The notes under the pieces are model-generated. The model had not been told where the DNA came from. It worked only from the letters and a program-made list of their open reading frames with translations, and searched no databases. 64,000 bases of DNA, taken from assembly GCA_907164885.2 (NCBI GenBank), contig OU015495.1, forward strand, positions 104,579,122 to 104,643,121. Reading direction: 5' to 3'. Origin of the DNA: Dolomedes plantarius (Eukaryota; Arthropoda; Arachnida; Araneae; Dolomedidae). Made by a program: the position numbers and the translations under genes. This document shows, piece after piece, positions 10,733-21,920 of this stretch (position 1 is the first letter of the stretch; the number at the start of each line of letters is the position of its first letter).

Positions 10733-13540
10733 AATTAAACTAAAACATTCAGATTCTTAATATTTGCAATAAAAGATGGAAGGATGGCAGCTAGTTTCTA
10801 ATTGATAAACCATCAGACTGAGGAGCATTATGTATAATTGTCTCTTGACAATTCTGAAAAGGAAATGTGCAATTGTGGCTTTATCACTAAGCTCAAAATT
10901 AGCTATGCCACCCTTTTTTTAATTATTTTTTTCTTTAAATTCTATGGGTATCAAGAAGCTGTGTGTTCCTGTTTTCAGTTTTCCACAAGTTGTTTTCTTT
11001 TAAGTTATATGAATTGTTGAAAAATATTATCTTTTTCCTTTAAATTAGACTTAGTTCTTAAAGGATGTAACTAGAACTTTAAGTTTATTGCAACAAAACT
11101 GTATTAGTTGATTAAAAATGTATCCTTTAGAAATGAGTTATGGGAATGTGCTAAGTATTTATGTAGATGCAAAGTAACTTGAGATGTAACAAATCTTGAA
11201 AAGTTGCTGATAATGCAGTGTTGAACAAGAGAATGAATGTGATAGTTGAAAGAATAAAGTGATTTTAGAACTTCCATGAAAAATCAATATAAAAAAAAAT
11301 AAAGATCTTTGTTATGAGATGAATTTCAGAGACTGGTCAGAATTTTCTTGGAAAGCTTGTTATGCAAAATTAGATGTGAAGGAAGAGAAAGCTGAGAAAT
11401 CAGTAACTGAATTCATTATCTTCCAAGAAAATTTGCTTTTATCTCTTTAAAGTGAAGTCAGTTGTATCCCTTTTAATGATTGTTCAAATGGGGGTATGCA
11501 TGATAAGTTTAGTTTTAATGTAATAGTAATCATATTTTTGGAACAGTGGCTTACGGTTGAAGTAGTGGTCAGTTTGTTGAGGTCTTGAAAATCATCCATA
11601 ATTTTTTCACTAACTTTAAGCTTTTTTATAATTTCCCCAGTGCGTGAACAAAACAAGACTGATTTATGAAAAAAATTGCAGCGTTAATGATAAAAGCAAT
11701 TTTTAATTTTTGTGAAGTTAACTGCATAAAGCAAATCCAGCCATGATTTAAAATCTTAATTTTTTTTATTTCTAGTTAATGAAGTTAAACTTGCTTTAAA
11801 TAAAAACTAAATTTCTCAAGCTTGAGCTATGTGTCAATTAAATATCAGTATAAGTATTTCAGAAATTAATTTGATCAATCTTGAATACCATCTTAATTAA
11901 TCGTAAAGGCATTTTTTCCCAACAAGTTATAGTACAATAGATTTTAGTACCTCCAAATATAGTTATAGTGCTAACCAAGTATAGTTTTGATAATGGTCAT
12001 TCTGTTAAAGTATTTTAAAAGTTTGAAAGCTAAAGTTCATTTTCCCTTGAATCTCATCTATTTAATGAAAGTAATTATTTTTGGACCTGTTCCTGAAATG
12101 GAAAAAATTAACTAATGACATAAAGTGATTGTAAAAATTACCTTTTTAAGGTTTGAGAAATCCAAATATCTTGCTAATTTTCTCATGTTTCGTGTTATTA
12201 GTAGTCGGGGGTTCGAGACGCATTACTTGTAACAAGACTGAACGTGTATTTTGTAGTTAGCTTGTTCTGCAGCCTTAGTGTTTTTCTTTTCTTTTAATTA
12301 CTGGTCTGCTCACAGGCCAAACACTATTGGTTCTATAAATTTCAAAGTTATTTTAATTGTTGTTCTTCATTTAAAAAAAAAAGGCAAGAAATAAGTTTTC
12401 ATTAACTAGTTTTGAGGAAGTCTCAGAAGATTTAAATTTTAGCAAGGTTATCCTCTTACTTAACCTCAGAGTTTGGTGTTGAGGGAGAAAAAAATTTCTT
12501 ATCTTGCATAAATTGGGAAGACGGACATACATCTAAAGCAATTTGTCACAGCATTTTTTTATCACAGTGATATTCCCATCTCAGGGGCAGATGATGGTAA
12601 GGGCACTGGTATATTCGGACCATAGCCTGTGGATTTGACTTAGCTGAGTTCCGCTGTTAGCATGGATGTTTGTAACCATTCAAAATCAGCTTTAAAGTGT
12701 AGATCCTGGTCTAAGCCCTTATGTAAAGTTGACTGGAGTGGTCTAAACTGACCAACTGACCCTTGTTGGGGAATAAACCACATTGTTAAAAAATGGCTAA
12801 TCTTTTAACTATAAATTGAAATTAGATTAGCTGATTTATTTAGTAAAGAATCGGGCTGAAATAATACAGTCAAACTCCTTTATAGCGAACCTGGTATATA
12901 ACGAACAAAAATTTTGGTCTCACAGTTTTCCTGTTGTACGTAATTTAATTAGCATTGTCAGTTTAATGTAACAGATTTTTTAAAAAAAATTCATTGATCA
13001 TTTTTAATAGATTTTATCATGTTTTCAAATACATAATTATTGAATACACATTGCAACTAATGAGTTATACATTTTGTGAACTCTAGCATTTTTCTTAACG
13101 GTTCGGATATAGTGAACCACTGGATAAAGCGAACAAAACCTTTGATCCCTTGAAGTTCGTTATAACGGGGCTTGACTGTATTAATGAACGTTTTATTTGT
13201 GTTTTTATGTTGTGTGCGTTCTCTTTATGGTTGCCTTTTTAAGGAAGTTGTTGGTGTATCAAGATGTTAATGCTTCTGAACAATCATGAGTGAGGCATAT
13301 TCAAAATTACAAAGTATTGGAGGCAGCTGGCCAATTATTTGGCTTGTCAAATTTACAGTTATCAAAAGACATTTATCTTGTTTTGGGAGGAAGAGCAAAT
13401 GTTTAATATGCATCAGATTTTCATTTTCACTTTGAGCTGGCTATTTGTGATTTTTATTTGATTTTAAATTATTGCTTTTTTAGGAGGAAGATGAAGAGGA
13501 GGAGAAAGATGACGAGAAGGCCAAGCGTGACGAGCTCTAA
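2825..13540 (+). CDS. P4HB: Protein disulfide isomerase, C-terminal half (PDIA1/P4HB type)
   Basis: An ER-lumen oxidoreductase that forms and reshuffles disulfides; the vertebrate orthologue is also the beta subunit of prolyl 4-hydroxylase. CDS exons: 2825-3151, 4064-4184, 5458-5636, then 7944-8033 and/or 8089-8178, then 13484-13540 with stop TAA. All introns have GT/AG ends and phases match (0, 1, 0, 0, 0). Exon 1 encodes the b' domain ([20 protein letters not shown]) up to LEGKIK; exon 2 the linker and start of a' ([16 protein letters not shown]); exon 3 the active site [13 protein letters not shown] and the cis-proline loop FPTIKLY. The last exon is the acidic tail ending KAKRDEL, an ER-retrieval signal. 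About 257 residues are present; the a and b domains lie left of the window. The two alternative 90-nt exons are described separately. Identity is secure at family level; the choice of P4HB rather than another PDI rests on the b' and tail sequence. Confidence 0.95.
3152..4063 (+). other. PDI intron, no recognisable insert
   Basis: AT-rich intron from gtaata to the acceptor ttccttcacag. I see no repeat, RNA or coding signal in it; the short open frame at 3577-3759 has no recognisable motif and is taken as chance. Confidence 0.8.
4185..5457 (+). other. PDI intron, no recognisable insert
   Basis: AT-rich intron from gtgagt to the acceptor cctttccag, splitting the Tyr codon just before the CGHC active site (phase 1). 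Nothing else recognisable. Confidence 0.85.
6068..6103. repeat. Perfect 15-bp hairpin
   Basis: CACTGTTGATAATCT at 6068-6082 is the exact reverse complement of 6089-6103, with a 6-nt loop. It lies in a PDI intron. It is too short for a typical animal pre-miRNA; it may be the tip of a decayed foldback element. Confidence 0.7.
7220..7794. mobile_element. TTAA-flanked MITE (piggyBac-like), family 1
   Basis: A 575-bp element flanked by TTAA at 7216-7219 and 7795-7798. The ends are inverted: CCCTTCAGTGG on the left, and CCCTTCAGCGG read inward from the right, with a subterminal TGTACAAAGTGCAA. TTAA duplications and ends starting CCC are piggyBac hallmarks. No coding capacity is seen. A 3' fragment of the same family is at 49092-49294. 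Confidence 0.8.
7944..8033 (+). CDS. P4HB: PDI alternative exon A (30 codons)
   Basis: Phase 0-0 exon between ttctttag and a gtaatc donor. It encodes the final strand and helix of the a' thioredoxin fold, beginning [18 protein letters not shown] and ending in a charged, proline-containing linker (GRAAPDK). It has the same length and phase as the exon 55 bp downstream and is 18/30 identical to it, so either can join exon 5458-5636 to the acidic tail without a frame change. Confidence 0.85.
8089..8178 (+). CDS. P4HB: PDI alternative exon B (30 codons)
   Basis: Phase 0-0 exon between ttgtgtag and a gtcagc donor, encoding [18 protein letters not shown] and a linker ending GAAVKEE. The ESGGVDGA stretch looks closer to the usual animal PDI sequence than exon A, so B may be the ancestral form. 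Only 55 bp separate it from exon A, too short for ordinary intron removal between the two, which points to mutually exclusive use. Confidence 0.85.
10513..10648. mobile_element. Small pogo-like MITE inside a TA/CA microsatellite
   Basis: A 136-bp element beginning TAGTGGAATCTTAATCTATC and ending GATCAAGATTTCACTG, then TA. It matches the copies at 63606-63778 and, more loosely, 17373-17496 over the whole length. It is embedded in an alternating TA/CA/TG tract. Confidence 0.75.
10681..10724. repeat. (TA)n microsatellite
   Basis: About 22 TA units preceded by a TG/TA-rich tract starting at 10649 and followed by TGTGTG. It abuts the small MITE at 10513-10648. Confidence 0.95.
12867..13178. mobile_element. 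Tigger/pogo-like MITE, family A
   Basis: A 312-bp element with TA at 12865-12866 and 13179-13180. The ends are inverted: CAGTCAAACTCCTTTATAGC on the left and CAGTCAAGCCCCGTTATAAC read inward from the right. The subterminal sequence (tataacgaacaaaaattttggt) is shared with the elements at 16469-17361 and 38622-38823. No coding sequence remains. Confidence 0.85.
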
Positions 13541-16110
13541 AGTGTCGTCATATGACTTATACATCTCATAATCCTCATCTACATTGTGTACCAAAGCCAA
13601 GTGCGATCGTTCATTTGTTTTTTCATTCATGCCAATGGCTGGATTCCAGGGGTTGTAACAAATCGAACTCTAAGCTTGTGTGCCGAATCAGTCTAATTAA
13701 AATAATTTTGTTTTTTATCTGCTTGTCTTTGATATTGAATCTATCAATACAACTTTTCATGAATTCAGTTACTCAGATTCAGATATATGAATTTTCCAAT
13801 TGATGCCTCAATACGTGTTTAGTGTTTTGAAGATGGTATATCGGTGTATTTTAAGATAATCTTTTTTTAAAAAAATTTTTTAATTTTATTTGCGTTTTCC
13901 AAAGTTTTAGACCCATATTAATGGGAAACCAGAAATTAAATTTCTCTTTATAACCTGGTTCAATGAAATAGTGCTCTTTAAATAGTCAACAGAAAATTAA
14001 AATGCTAGAAATGTTTTTTTGCATGGTTTGAATACTCCCACATGAAAAGGGAAAATATTAGAATGTGTAAAATCAAACCAGGAGGGTCTGATTTTATCCT
14101 TTTTGCCTCTTTTCACAAATGCTAGGTGTAGATTAAACTGTTTGGGTGACTAATACTGTCTACATGCATGCATGCTCACACCCACACCACTCATGTGGAG
14201 TTGGCAGGATACTTTTTATACAGTAACTTAGAAATATTGACAAGAACAATTCATAAAGTTTGTATTTGGTTATTTACCTATCCATGTTGTGGCCTCACCA
14301 TAAGTTCTACAGTTCCTACATCAACCTAATTTTATTGATACCTTTTATTGTCCTTGAATCTGTGTCATTACTACCTAATGGGTCTGCTTGAGTTTTCTGA
14401 TTGGCGTCTACATTCTTTTCATCTTAAAAGTGAGTTTTGAAGGTACACAGACGTCCTACATCAGATTCCTGTATAAAATGTTTTCCAGTGTTAATACCTG
14501 GTTGGTCTGCCATTTTGACTACAGCATTTTTTATGTGATTAAATTCTACAAGATTTATATAAACTTCGACAGGAATCTTTCCATTTGCAGTGGTTATCTC
14601 TTTAATCTATCCACGTTTCATTTCAGAGTATCTGAGTTTTGAGAGCAGTACATTTTATATTGGCTAGTTCAGTTGAGTCACGTTCATCTAGCTAGAACAC
14701 CTCAGCACTTGCAACATAATATAGAATTTATTGCCAAAATGCATTAGATTCGTCACTGAAAGACTGTTGTACTTTTAAGATGTCACAGAATATTCAAAGT
14801 TATTGTTCAGTTTTTGTTTCCTATCTGGATATCAAATAATTGCTTTGTTTTTATCTTCCATCATCTAGTCTTCATAATTTTAAATTTGTAATTGAGGTAG
14901 CTGAGTGTTTTTACAAAACCTACCTAACCTTGATCAGATTGTAGTTTTCGTGAAAGAATTCGAACACTGCGAGAATGACATCCTTTATCTTGATTGGTTC
15001 TAGCCTTTCCCCATAAAGAACCATCATCCAAAAATCTTTTGGTGGTATTTCTAAAGCACAGCTTTTATTGTGATGGGATTGGCAACAAAAAATATAGGTC
15101 TGTTCACACTGCATCTGAAGTGATACTTTACTACATTGACTCCTTAGATTGACACAACCTGTTATTGGTTTGACATATCACATGGTCTATGAATTGAGCT
15201 CTAACTGGTTACATTTAATGCTGACACTATTTAACACTCCAGATTCAGTGTGGACAGGCCGTATAGCTCTTGCCTGTCGTATTGTGTGCTGTGCACCTCT
15301 CATTGTGCTTACCAAAGGCTGTACACATCAGATCTTAAATTCTATTGTGCTTTACAATGTGGTTAATTTTCCTCAATCTAATATTACTAATCGCAGATTA
15401 GCAAATGCATATATATATATATTTATGTTTGCTGCCTTTGAGAATACACGTATATGCACTGCACTTGTTTTTCAAAATCTTAATTTTTTGGTAATTTTTT
15501 ATTGATACACACAATTTAATGCCTTGTAAACTGAAAAATTTAATGTTAAAAACTAAGATGTTAAACATCTATCCTCGTACACAAAATACAGAATTTTTTT
15601 TAAAGGCATTTGCTAATCTCTGGTTAAAAATACAGCGAGAGAAAATTCCCTTACTTAAAATTGTGATTGAAGATCTGCGAAGTCAATTGATGCCACCTTA
15701 AGGATACATAACTTTGTCGTTCCAGTTTTATCATGGTGAAAGTGCTATCTTGATGAAATCTCTATGCTTTCCATTCTTCTCTTGCTTGAAAAGATGAAAT
15801 GGCACCCCTTATCTTCATCTACATAACGTATAGTATAATTTTACTGAATCATACATTTCCCCCCCCTCAGTTTTTGTATGGCATGGCTTTACAGTGTATT
15901 TTGAGTCTGAGCTCCTTTACTTGCTTGAATTTTCGTATTAAGTTGATTGCTTAACATTATTTTGCCTGCTTGCAGTATTCCGTAAGGATGCTTGATTTGG
16001 CATCCAACTAGAGAATTTCTGCATTCACAGGCTTTCTTTAGTATGGTGGTGGAAAATGCAAAACTACCTAGCATGTTGAATCACCTGATCTTCAAATGAC
16101 ATTTAATAAA
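13541..16110 (+). other. Probable PDI 3' untranslated region and downstream DNA
   Basis: No transposon is recognisable here. The first canonical AATAAA I find after the PDI stop is at 16105-16110; earlier ATTAAA variants occur near 13695 and 13934, so the true end of the transcript is uncertain. Open frames here (for example 15149-15505) show no domain and are taken as chance. Confidence 0.45.
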
Positions 16111-16230
16111 CATCTTTTAATGATAGCCCCCTACCGCCCTTTCTTAAATAGATGAATATAGGTTTTATCTTCGGAGAGCTGCCATTTGGTGTCAACTTCT
16201 TTTGTATGCTACTTCCCCCCCCCCTTCTCT

Positions 16231-16240
16231 CTACACACAC

Positions 16241-16295
<55 letters not shown>

Positions 16296-16468
16296 GTGTG
16301 TGTGTGTGTGTGTGAAACTTCTATGGCGGCCAGTGATGGTTCCGAAAAAATAACCCAACTAGGGAAGTTTGTGTGTATTGTATCTCTCTCTCTCTGTGTG
16401 TGTATATATATATATACATATACATACATATATACACATACACATATATATACATACACACACACACA
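16231..16468. repeat. Compound CA/TA/TG/TC microsatellite
   Basis: (CA)n, then a (TA)n run to about 16288, (TG)n to 16315, and after a 50-bp unique stretch a TC/TG/TA/CA mixture ending at 16468. Long open frames here on both strands (16103-16487) are only translated dinucleotide repeats. The tract abuts the Tigger element that begins at 16469. Confidence 0.93.
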
Positions 16469-17361
16469 CAGTCGAACCCCGTTGTAACAAACTTCAAGGG
16501 ACCAAGGGTTTTGTTTGCTATATTCAGTGGTTCGCTATATTCGAACTGCTAAGTAAAATGTTAGAGTTCACAAAATGTATAACTCATTAGTTTGTATGTG
16601 TATTCAAATAATGATGTATTAAAAAAATAAAATCTATTAAAAATGATCATTAATGAATTAGACTAAAATCGATTACATTAATCTGACACAATACTAATTA
16701 AATTAACTAAAATTGAAGACAAATGGAAGTAAATTCATTTTACCTTTAATTGTTGCTCACTGTTTTGATACAGAAATAATCGGTAATCTTCTGCTGACAT
16801 GATGTTGATTTAAAAAACATTTTATGGCTTTCTTTGTCCAATACATCAAATGACTCCAACACTTTCTTCCACTGTTTGTGTTGACAAAAACTTATTAATT
16901 ACACGCATCGCTGCTGTAGCATCTGAGATGGTGGGGATTTCGTCATTTATGTGCTCCTCTTCATCAGCATCATATGCAGAATCTTCGGTTTCAGAATGAT
17001 TCATTTTAGTTTCTTCCACAATATCTTCATCAGTCGGATTTTCACATGTAATGACTTCATCATCACATGTTTAGAACAATTGTCATAATCTGAGAATGAT
17101 GAAATTTTGTGCTTTCTATCCACATCGCGATAGGTAAATCTTCATCTTCTTCATTCTTTGATTCTTCAATATTCGTTGTATCTTCAACTTTCTTAAAAAG
17201 TTTAAAAATTAAAAAAAAAATTCAGTTGTCGACTGATAAAAAGTTCGTTATAGCCGATTCTTAAGATTTCGAAGGTCTGCTATAAAAGAATAAATTAGCA
17301 TTAAATACAATAGGAAAACGGCGGGACCAAAATTTTCGTTCGCTATAACGGGGTTCGACTG
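16469..17361 (-). mobile_element. Tigger/pogo-like element, family A, with transposase C-terminal remnant
   Basis: An 893-bp element with inverted ends CAGTCGAACCCCGTTGTAAC and CAGTCGAACCCCGTTATAGC; TA follows the right end and CA repeats precede the left. On the minus strand, about 17075 to 16850 reads as an acidic segment containing ITCENPTDEDIVEETK and, further on, EIPTISDATAAMRVINKFL, like the acidic C-terminus of Tigger transposases. The catalytic part is missing. Confidence 0.8.
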
Positions 17362-17372
17362 TATATATATAA

Positions 17373-17496
17373 TATAAACCTCTTATCATTTTTAAAGAGG
17401 CATTGCACTGAATGATAAATGCGGGAAAACTCTAGATGCTGGAACGTAACGAACAAAAAAAATCAGGGGAAACTTATTCGATCGAGATACCACTGT
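17373..17496. mobile_element. Diverged small pogo-like MITE
   Basis: About 124 bp resembling the MITE at 63606-63778: a central match (gaatgataaatgcgggaaaa) and right end TCGATCGAGATACCACTG followed by TA. The left end is degraded. It lies 11 bp beyond the family A Tigger element. Confidence 0.6.
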
Positions 17497-18076
17497 ATGA
17501 AAACTTTTTTTTTTTTTTTTTAAATTTGAGATTTTAGACGTATGGAGTATTTCAAAATGATTTTTCAAAAAAGTCTCAAAGCCTAGAGTCGCTTTGACAA
17601 AATCTTGACGAACCTTCAAATTGCGTCATTCTATCACTAGCATAGTAAGATAATTACATATTTAATAAAAGAAAAGTAAAGGGTCCCTTTATACTCGGCA
17701 TGAAATAAACCTTAACAACTAACTACCCCAGTTTGGTAGCAAGTTTCGTTACAAATTTCAATCTTTGTTGGGAGTTTCGTGCGCTGTTTAATAAGGAAAA
17801 TTCTTGTAGCTTTTCCTATTATGGTGCCTCGATTATGTTGAATGGATCAAGTTGCCTGTTGGTATGTTCTTTTGAAATTGAAGGAGATGTTTTAAATTAA
17901 ACTTCCGTATTAATTTGCATTTTATCAGATTTTTTCGCAAAGTTTATATTTTACAGCTTTAAACGGTTCGTGTTGAATGTCACAGGACATCTAATAGATT
18001 ATTTTAAGTGTTTCTTTTAGCACTGTGAATGTAAGGGAAAATTGTATTAAATACACGAATACATAGCATTTTTATA
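17497..18076. other. AT-rich stretch, nothing recognised
   Basis: Begins with a poly-T tract and contains no frame or repeat that I can name. Confidence 0.6.
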
Positions 18077-19487
18077 CACTGCTGGCCACCCAAATTGCAA
18101 CACCAAGAAAGACAAGAGATATCACAACAAAATTTATTTTGTAGATAACATGTTGACCAAGTATCAAATGATTGAATTTATAGAAAACTGTGAAGTGTGG
18201 TTCCTGCCAAAATCAGTAGCCAGAGTAGCCGCCATTGTTGGAGATCACCGCTGCCACACGCCTCGGCATTGATTCAAAGAGACTTTAGATGAGTTCTTGG
18301 GGTACAGCAGACCAAGCAGCTTCCACACGTTGCCAAAGTTGATCTGCTGTGGCAGCTGGGGATGGAATCTGGGTCAATCGTAGAGCAACCATGGACCACA
18401 TGTTTTCTATCGGCGAAAGATACGGAGAGCGAGGCGGCCAGGGAAGCAATTCAATCTGGCGATTGACGAAGAACCGTTGGACAATGCGTGCCACGTGTGG
18501 TCGCGCATTATCCTGTTGAAATATGGCTGTGGGCAAGCCCTGAAGGTAAGGAAGGACAACTGGCTCCAACACCTCGGAGATGTAGCGCTGGCTGTTTAAA
18601 GTACCGGCAATGCGTACTAGAGGTGTGCGAGAGTGATATCCAATACCGCCCCATACCATAATACCCGGTGCAGGACCAGTGTGGCGGTGCATAACGCAGC
18701 TGTTCAGCATCCTCTCTTCACGGTGTCTCCAGACTCGAATGCGACCATCGTGGTGTTGCAGACAGAAGCGTGACTCGTCAATAAAGACAATTTCATTCCA
18801 TTCTGCCGTCCACATCCTTCTGTCATCGCACCATTGGCGGCGGAGACGTCTGTGGTTCTGCGTCAAGGGTAGACAAAGCAATGGACGTCTTGCGGACAGA
18901 CCACTCTGCTGTAAACGGCGTCGAATGGAACGCACAGACACTGGATGATGCGTTACAGGCTGCATGTGCTGTGCTATGGTTCGTGATGTGACTGAGCGAT
19001 CCGTCACTGCCATGCTCACAAATTGCCTGTCATCACGTGAAGTGGTGCGCTGAGGTGGATGCGGACGAACACGCCGGTCCGTCGTACCCTCCTGCATCCA
19101 ACGATCACATATCCGCATTACAATTGTTTGGTTTCGTCCAACACGACTACCGATTTCCCTGAAAGATAATCCACAATCTCGATAGGCCACTATCCTTCCT
19201 CTGTCGAACTCGGATACTTGATCAAAAGATGATCGCTGTTTTCGACGAGGCATAATTGATCGTTTTTTTTTGAAAAAACCACAAGAAAAACACAATTGCC
19301 GAACTTGAAATCGTCGAAATCTCCAAGCCTTAAATAGCGCTTTGAAGTGGCGCCACAGGCGCGCGTGATGTGCGTCTGCGCTGAAATTCTAATCATTTGC
19401 ATATCTCACCTCCGCTAATGCATGTTGTAAATTTCATGTTATTTGCATGTTTCCTTCAGAGTGTTGCATTTACAGTGGCCAGCAGTG
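18077..19487 (-). mobile_element. Tc1-like DNA transposon, second family
   Basis: A 1411-bp element with TA at 18075-18076 and 19488-19489. The ends share CACTGCTGGCCAC and then diverge slightly (CCAAATTGCAACAC against TGTAAATGCAACAC), so it is older than the element at 452-1861. It carries a near-complete transposase on the minus strand. Confidence 0.93.
18213..19295 (-). pseudogene. Tc1-like transposase truncated by a late stop
   Basis: The frame runs 336 residues from 19295 and stops at TAA (18282-18284). In the same frame coding continues about 22 more residues to a TGA at 18213-18215 (SLFESMPRRVAAVI and onward), as expected of the family C-terminus, so the stop looks like one point mutation. 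The likely start is the second Met (19253, MPRRKQRSS), directly before the HTH. Catalytic residues D173 (FIDESRF), D262 (QQDNARPH) and E297 (SPIENMW) are intact with 34-residue DDE spacing. The usual SPDLSP motif reads SPYLSP, another sign of decay. It is GC-richer than its surroundings. Loss of function is inferred. Confidence 0.88.
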
Positions 19488-19865
19488 TATGAGCCGCTCA
19501 TTTGTCAAATCAGTTAAGTCCATAAAACAAAAAGTCATAAAATAATAACTTTTTTAAAAAAAATTTTCCTGAAAGTATAAATATAAGCTACATCTGCAAT
19601 AAACATTGTAGAATATATTATAGCAGATGCTTCTATCCGACGACATATAAAATAGAATATTCTTGGAGTAATCGTCGTTATTATCACAAATTTTGCGTGA
19701 CTAAAGGACGTAACTAATTTGGCAAGTGAAAAAAAAAAAAAGGAAATAACATCCAATTCAGTCTTCAAATTATTTTTTTTACTGCGGAGAAAAATTGAAA
19801 AAATTGTTTAATAATTCACAAGTATTTACTTCTGCAGCAGTTAGACTGTAACCAACTCATTTATT

Positions 19866-20294
19866 TACCATGTTTTTATTAACTTGCTTTCTTGTTTGTG
19901 TGTGTGTTTGTTTGTCCTGTACAAATCTTGAAATCAGTTTTTAACTAACTTCCCGACTAGCTAGACATTTGGAACTTTTAGAATAGCTCAGAACACGATA
20001 ACTATGCATTTTTTAATACTTTTAGCCATCATTAAGCAGATTTTTACCATGTTTTTATTATTTTCAGTTAATTTTGTTTTGCAGACTGGTGCAGTCATCT
20101 GTCGGCTGGAACGGGAACGAAAAGTTAAACGCAAGTTAACTTCTAATTAACTTCATTTTCTTTCAAGTTGATGGGATAATTCATCAAAAAAAATTTAAAT
20201 AAGTATTTATTAAAACATAGAATTGTCAAGTTTATATGATTCAACAGAAAATTTAAAAACATGGTTTATAAAAAGTTCTTTTTATCTTGTAATT
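19866..20294 (+). repeat. Dispersed repeat, left member of a 430-bp inverted pair
   Basis: Homologous over its length to the reverse complement of 33358-33783, with scattered mismatches. Shared blocks include ttaacttcccgactagcta (reading right member inverted) and ttgatgggataattcatcaa. No coding sequence, no A/B boxes, class unknown. Confidence 0.75.
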
Positions 20295-20899
20295 ATTTTT
20301 ACATTTATTTTTTTATATTTTTTGGTGATGAAACAACACTAAACGACTGACCGTTATCATCAAGTACTTGATTCTGCGTTTGAATTGCATCATTGCAACG
20401 ATTTACCTTAGAATATGGACTTAACTTGATTGGCTTCTGAAAAAAGTTACTTATTCGATGGCTCAAAAATTTTTTTTCCATTTAGTGGTGTTAATCCTAT
20501 TATTTGGGAAATTTATTTTGAATGGAAAATGTCCGGAGTCAAATTAAGTTCTTTGACACTAAAATTTCAAAACGTGGACTAAACCAATTTGGCTTGTAAA
20601 TGGCTCATATAACAACTCTAATGCAAAACAAAACTATTTCTGTTTCAGAAATGATGCTATGTTATTGAATATTAGAATGTTACGATATATTTACACTATT
20701 AGTTTGCTATTGGCTACAATATTATGGTTCCCACGGCTCTTAAAATTCCTTATTTTATTATTATTATTTTTTTTTGTTGTTCCTATAAAAGAGCTGCAAT
20801 AAATTCTTATTTGTTAACTTTATTTCCATAATTTTTGAATGGAAACACATCTTTCCAATACGACGGGAATTTGTCGTGAAGACATTGGCCCATCCACAC
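20295..20899. other. AT-rich stretch, nothing recognised
   Basis: No frame, repeat or RNA signal that I can name. Confidence 0.6.
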
Positions 20900-21063
20900 C
20901 GCTAATTCGTAGGCTACTTTATTATGGGAGCACCTCATAGGCGAGCCAACGCTACTCCCCCGTATGAGGGATAGCACGGGAACGTTCATGCCTTATCCAG
21001 GATTCAAACCCGAGCCCACATACTAACAGCCCGAGACGCTAACCACTACACGATGGGGGCAGC
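20900..21063 (-). mobile_element. tRNA-derived SINE
   Basis: On the minus strand the element starts with a tRNA-like head: A-box-like GTAGTGGTTAGCGTC and B-box-like GGTTTGAATCC about 35 nt later, then a tail homologous to the second copy at 50480-50661 (shared CATAATAAAG block). RNA polymerase III transcription is expected for such families. Exact 3' end and target duplication are unclear. Confidence 0.75.
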
Positions 21064-21811
21064 ATGGAAATATTTCATACCATTATCATTTTTTTTAAAA
21101 TTTGTTAAATATGGCATAAGAAAGATACTGTAGAGTTGAAGTATATTTTTCAGAGGTCACATTGACGTGCTGTTATAGCTAGCATTTTTATATCTTTTGC
21201 AGGAAGGACCGTCGTTTTCAAAATCATTAGTTCTTTGAGAATCCTATTTTTTAGCGTTTGTAAGGGCACCTTTTCTGTTCAATTCTCAATGCCTCATATT
21301 TTCTAAAATATTTATGAAGGTAGGATGGCTTCCCGAAAGAGTTCTTAGAAAGTCCTTAATTTTTAATTTTTCCACCAGCTCTATGGTCCCTGCTTATGAA
21401 AATCACCCACAATTATTTGTGAATCATGGATATCGTCAAGGGAACGTCAGTGGATATTTCAATGACTCGTTCCAAACTCTTGTCTCTTGGGGATTACTTA
21501 GCTGAAGATCTTTTAGCATCAGTAGCTGAATAGCTCTTGAGTATTTCCGAAACAGTTTGGTCTTCAAAAAGTATAGAAACTGCTTGTCGTGAAATTAACT
21601 AGTGCTATATTTGAGGGGCCATCCCTAGTAAAAACCCGCGTTATTGTCACGTTCCTTAAAAACTTCAGGAATGTGAACAGTGAATGCATTTCACATCTCT
21701 TCTTTGCTACCGAGAACACGGTAGAAGATAGATGAAATATACCAATTTTGTGTTACGTGGTGTTTTCTCCCGACGACTTGTCGAATGGCGTGAGCAACTT
21801 TTAATTGGTCA
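21064..21811. other. AT-rich stretch, nothing recognised
   Basis: Contains a 63-codon open frame (21314-21505) without recognisable motif. No repeat identified. Confidence 0.5.
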
Positions 21812-21920
21812 TTTATTGCATCATATTACCTACCTATTGATGCAATAAATCATGCATCGTCCCATGATGCATCGCCTTTTATGAGCCAATTAGAAAATTG
21901 GCTCGCAAAAGGCGATGCAT
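21812..21920. repeat. Cluster of tight inverted repeats
   Basis: A perfect 12-bp inverted repeat (TTTATTGCATCA at 21812-21823, complement at 21838-21849) is followed by a 25-bp hairpin with a 4-nt loop: 21867-21891 against 21896-21920, 23 of 25 pairs, arm starting ATGCATCGCCTTTT. It may be a foldback element; it corresponds to no tRNA or miRNA that I recognise. Confidence 0.7.

Larger units (their letters stand above)
8179..13483 (+). other. Large PDI intron
   Basis: A 5.3-kb intron between alternative exon B and the tail exon. It holds a 29-nt poly-T run near 9966-9994, a small pogo-like MITE (10513-10648), a (TA)n tract (10681-10724) and a Tigger-like MITE (12867-13178). I looked for a third copy of the 90-nt alternative exon and found none. 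12580-12790 is a little richer in GC, but I see no gene there. Confidence 0.75.

Noticed and set aside
8179..13483. A third alternative PDI exon
   Set aside because: No further [12 protein letters not shown] coding stretch with splice sites was found by reading through the intron.
15149..15505. 118-codon open frame downstream of PDI
   Set aside because: No recognisable domain, no splice context, and it lies in the probable 3' UTR or flank of PDI.
16103..16590. Long open frames rich in Tyr/Ile/His/Thr/Val
   Set aside because: Translated TA/CA/TG dinucleotide repeats, not genes. The same applies to 45832-46066 and 47312-47600.
20989..21063. tRNA gene
   Set aside because: Boxes are present, but the acceptor stem does not close and a homologous non-tRNA body follows, as in the copy at 50480-50661; a SINE fits better.
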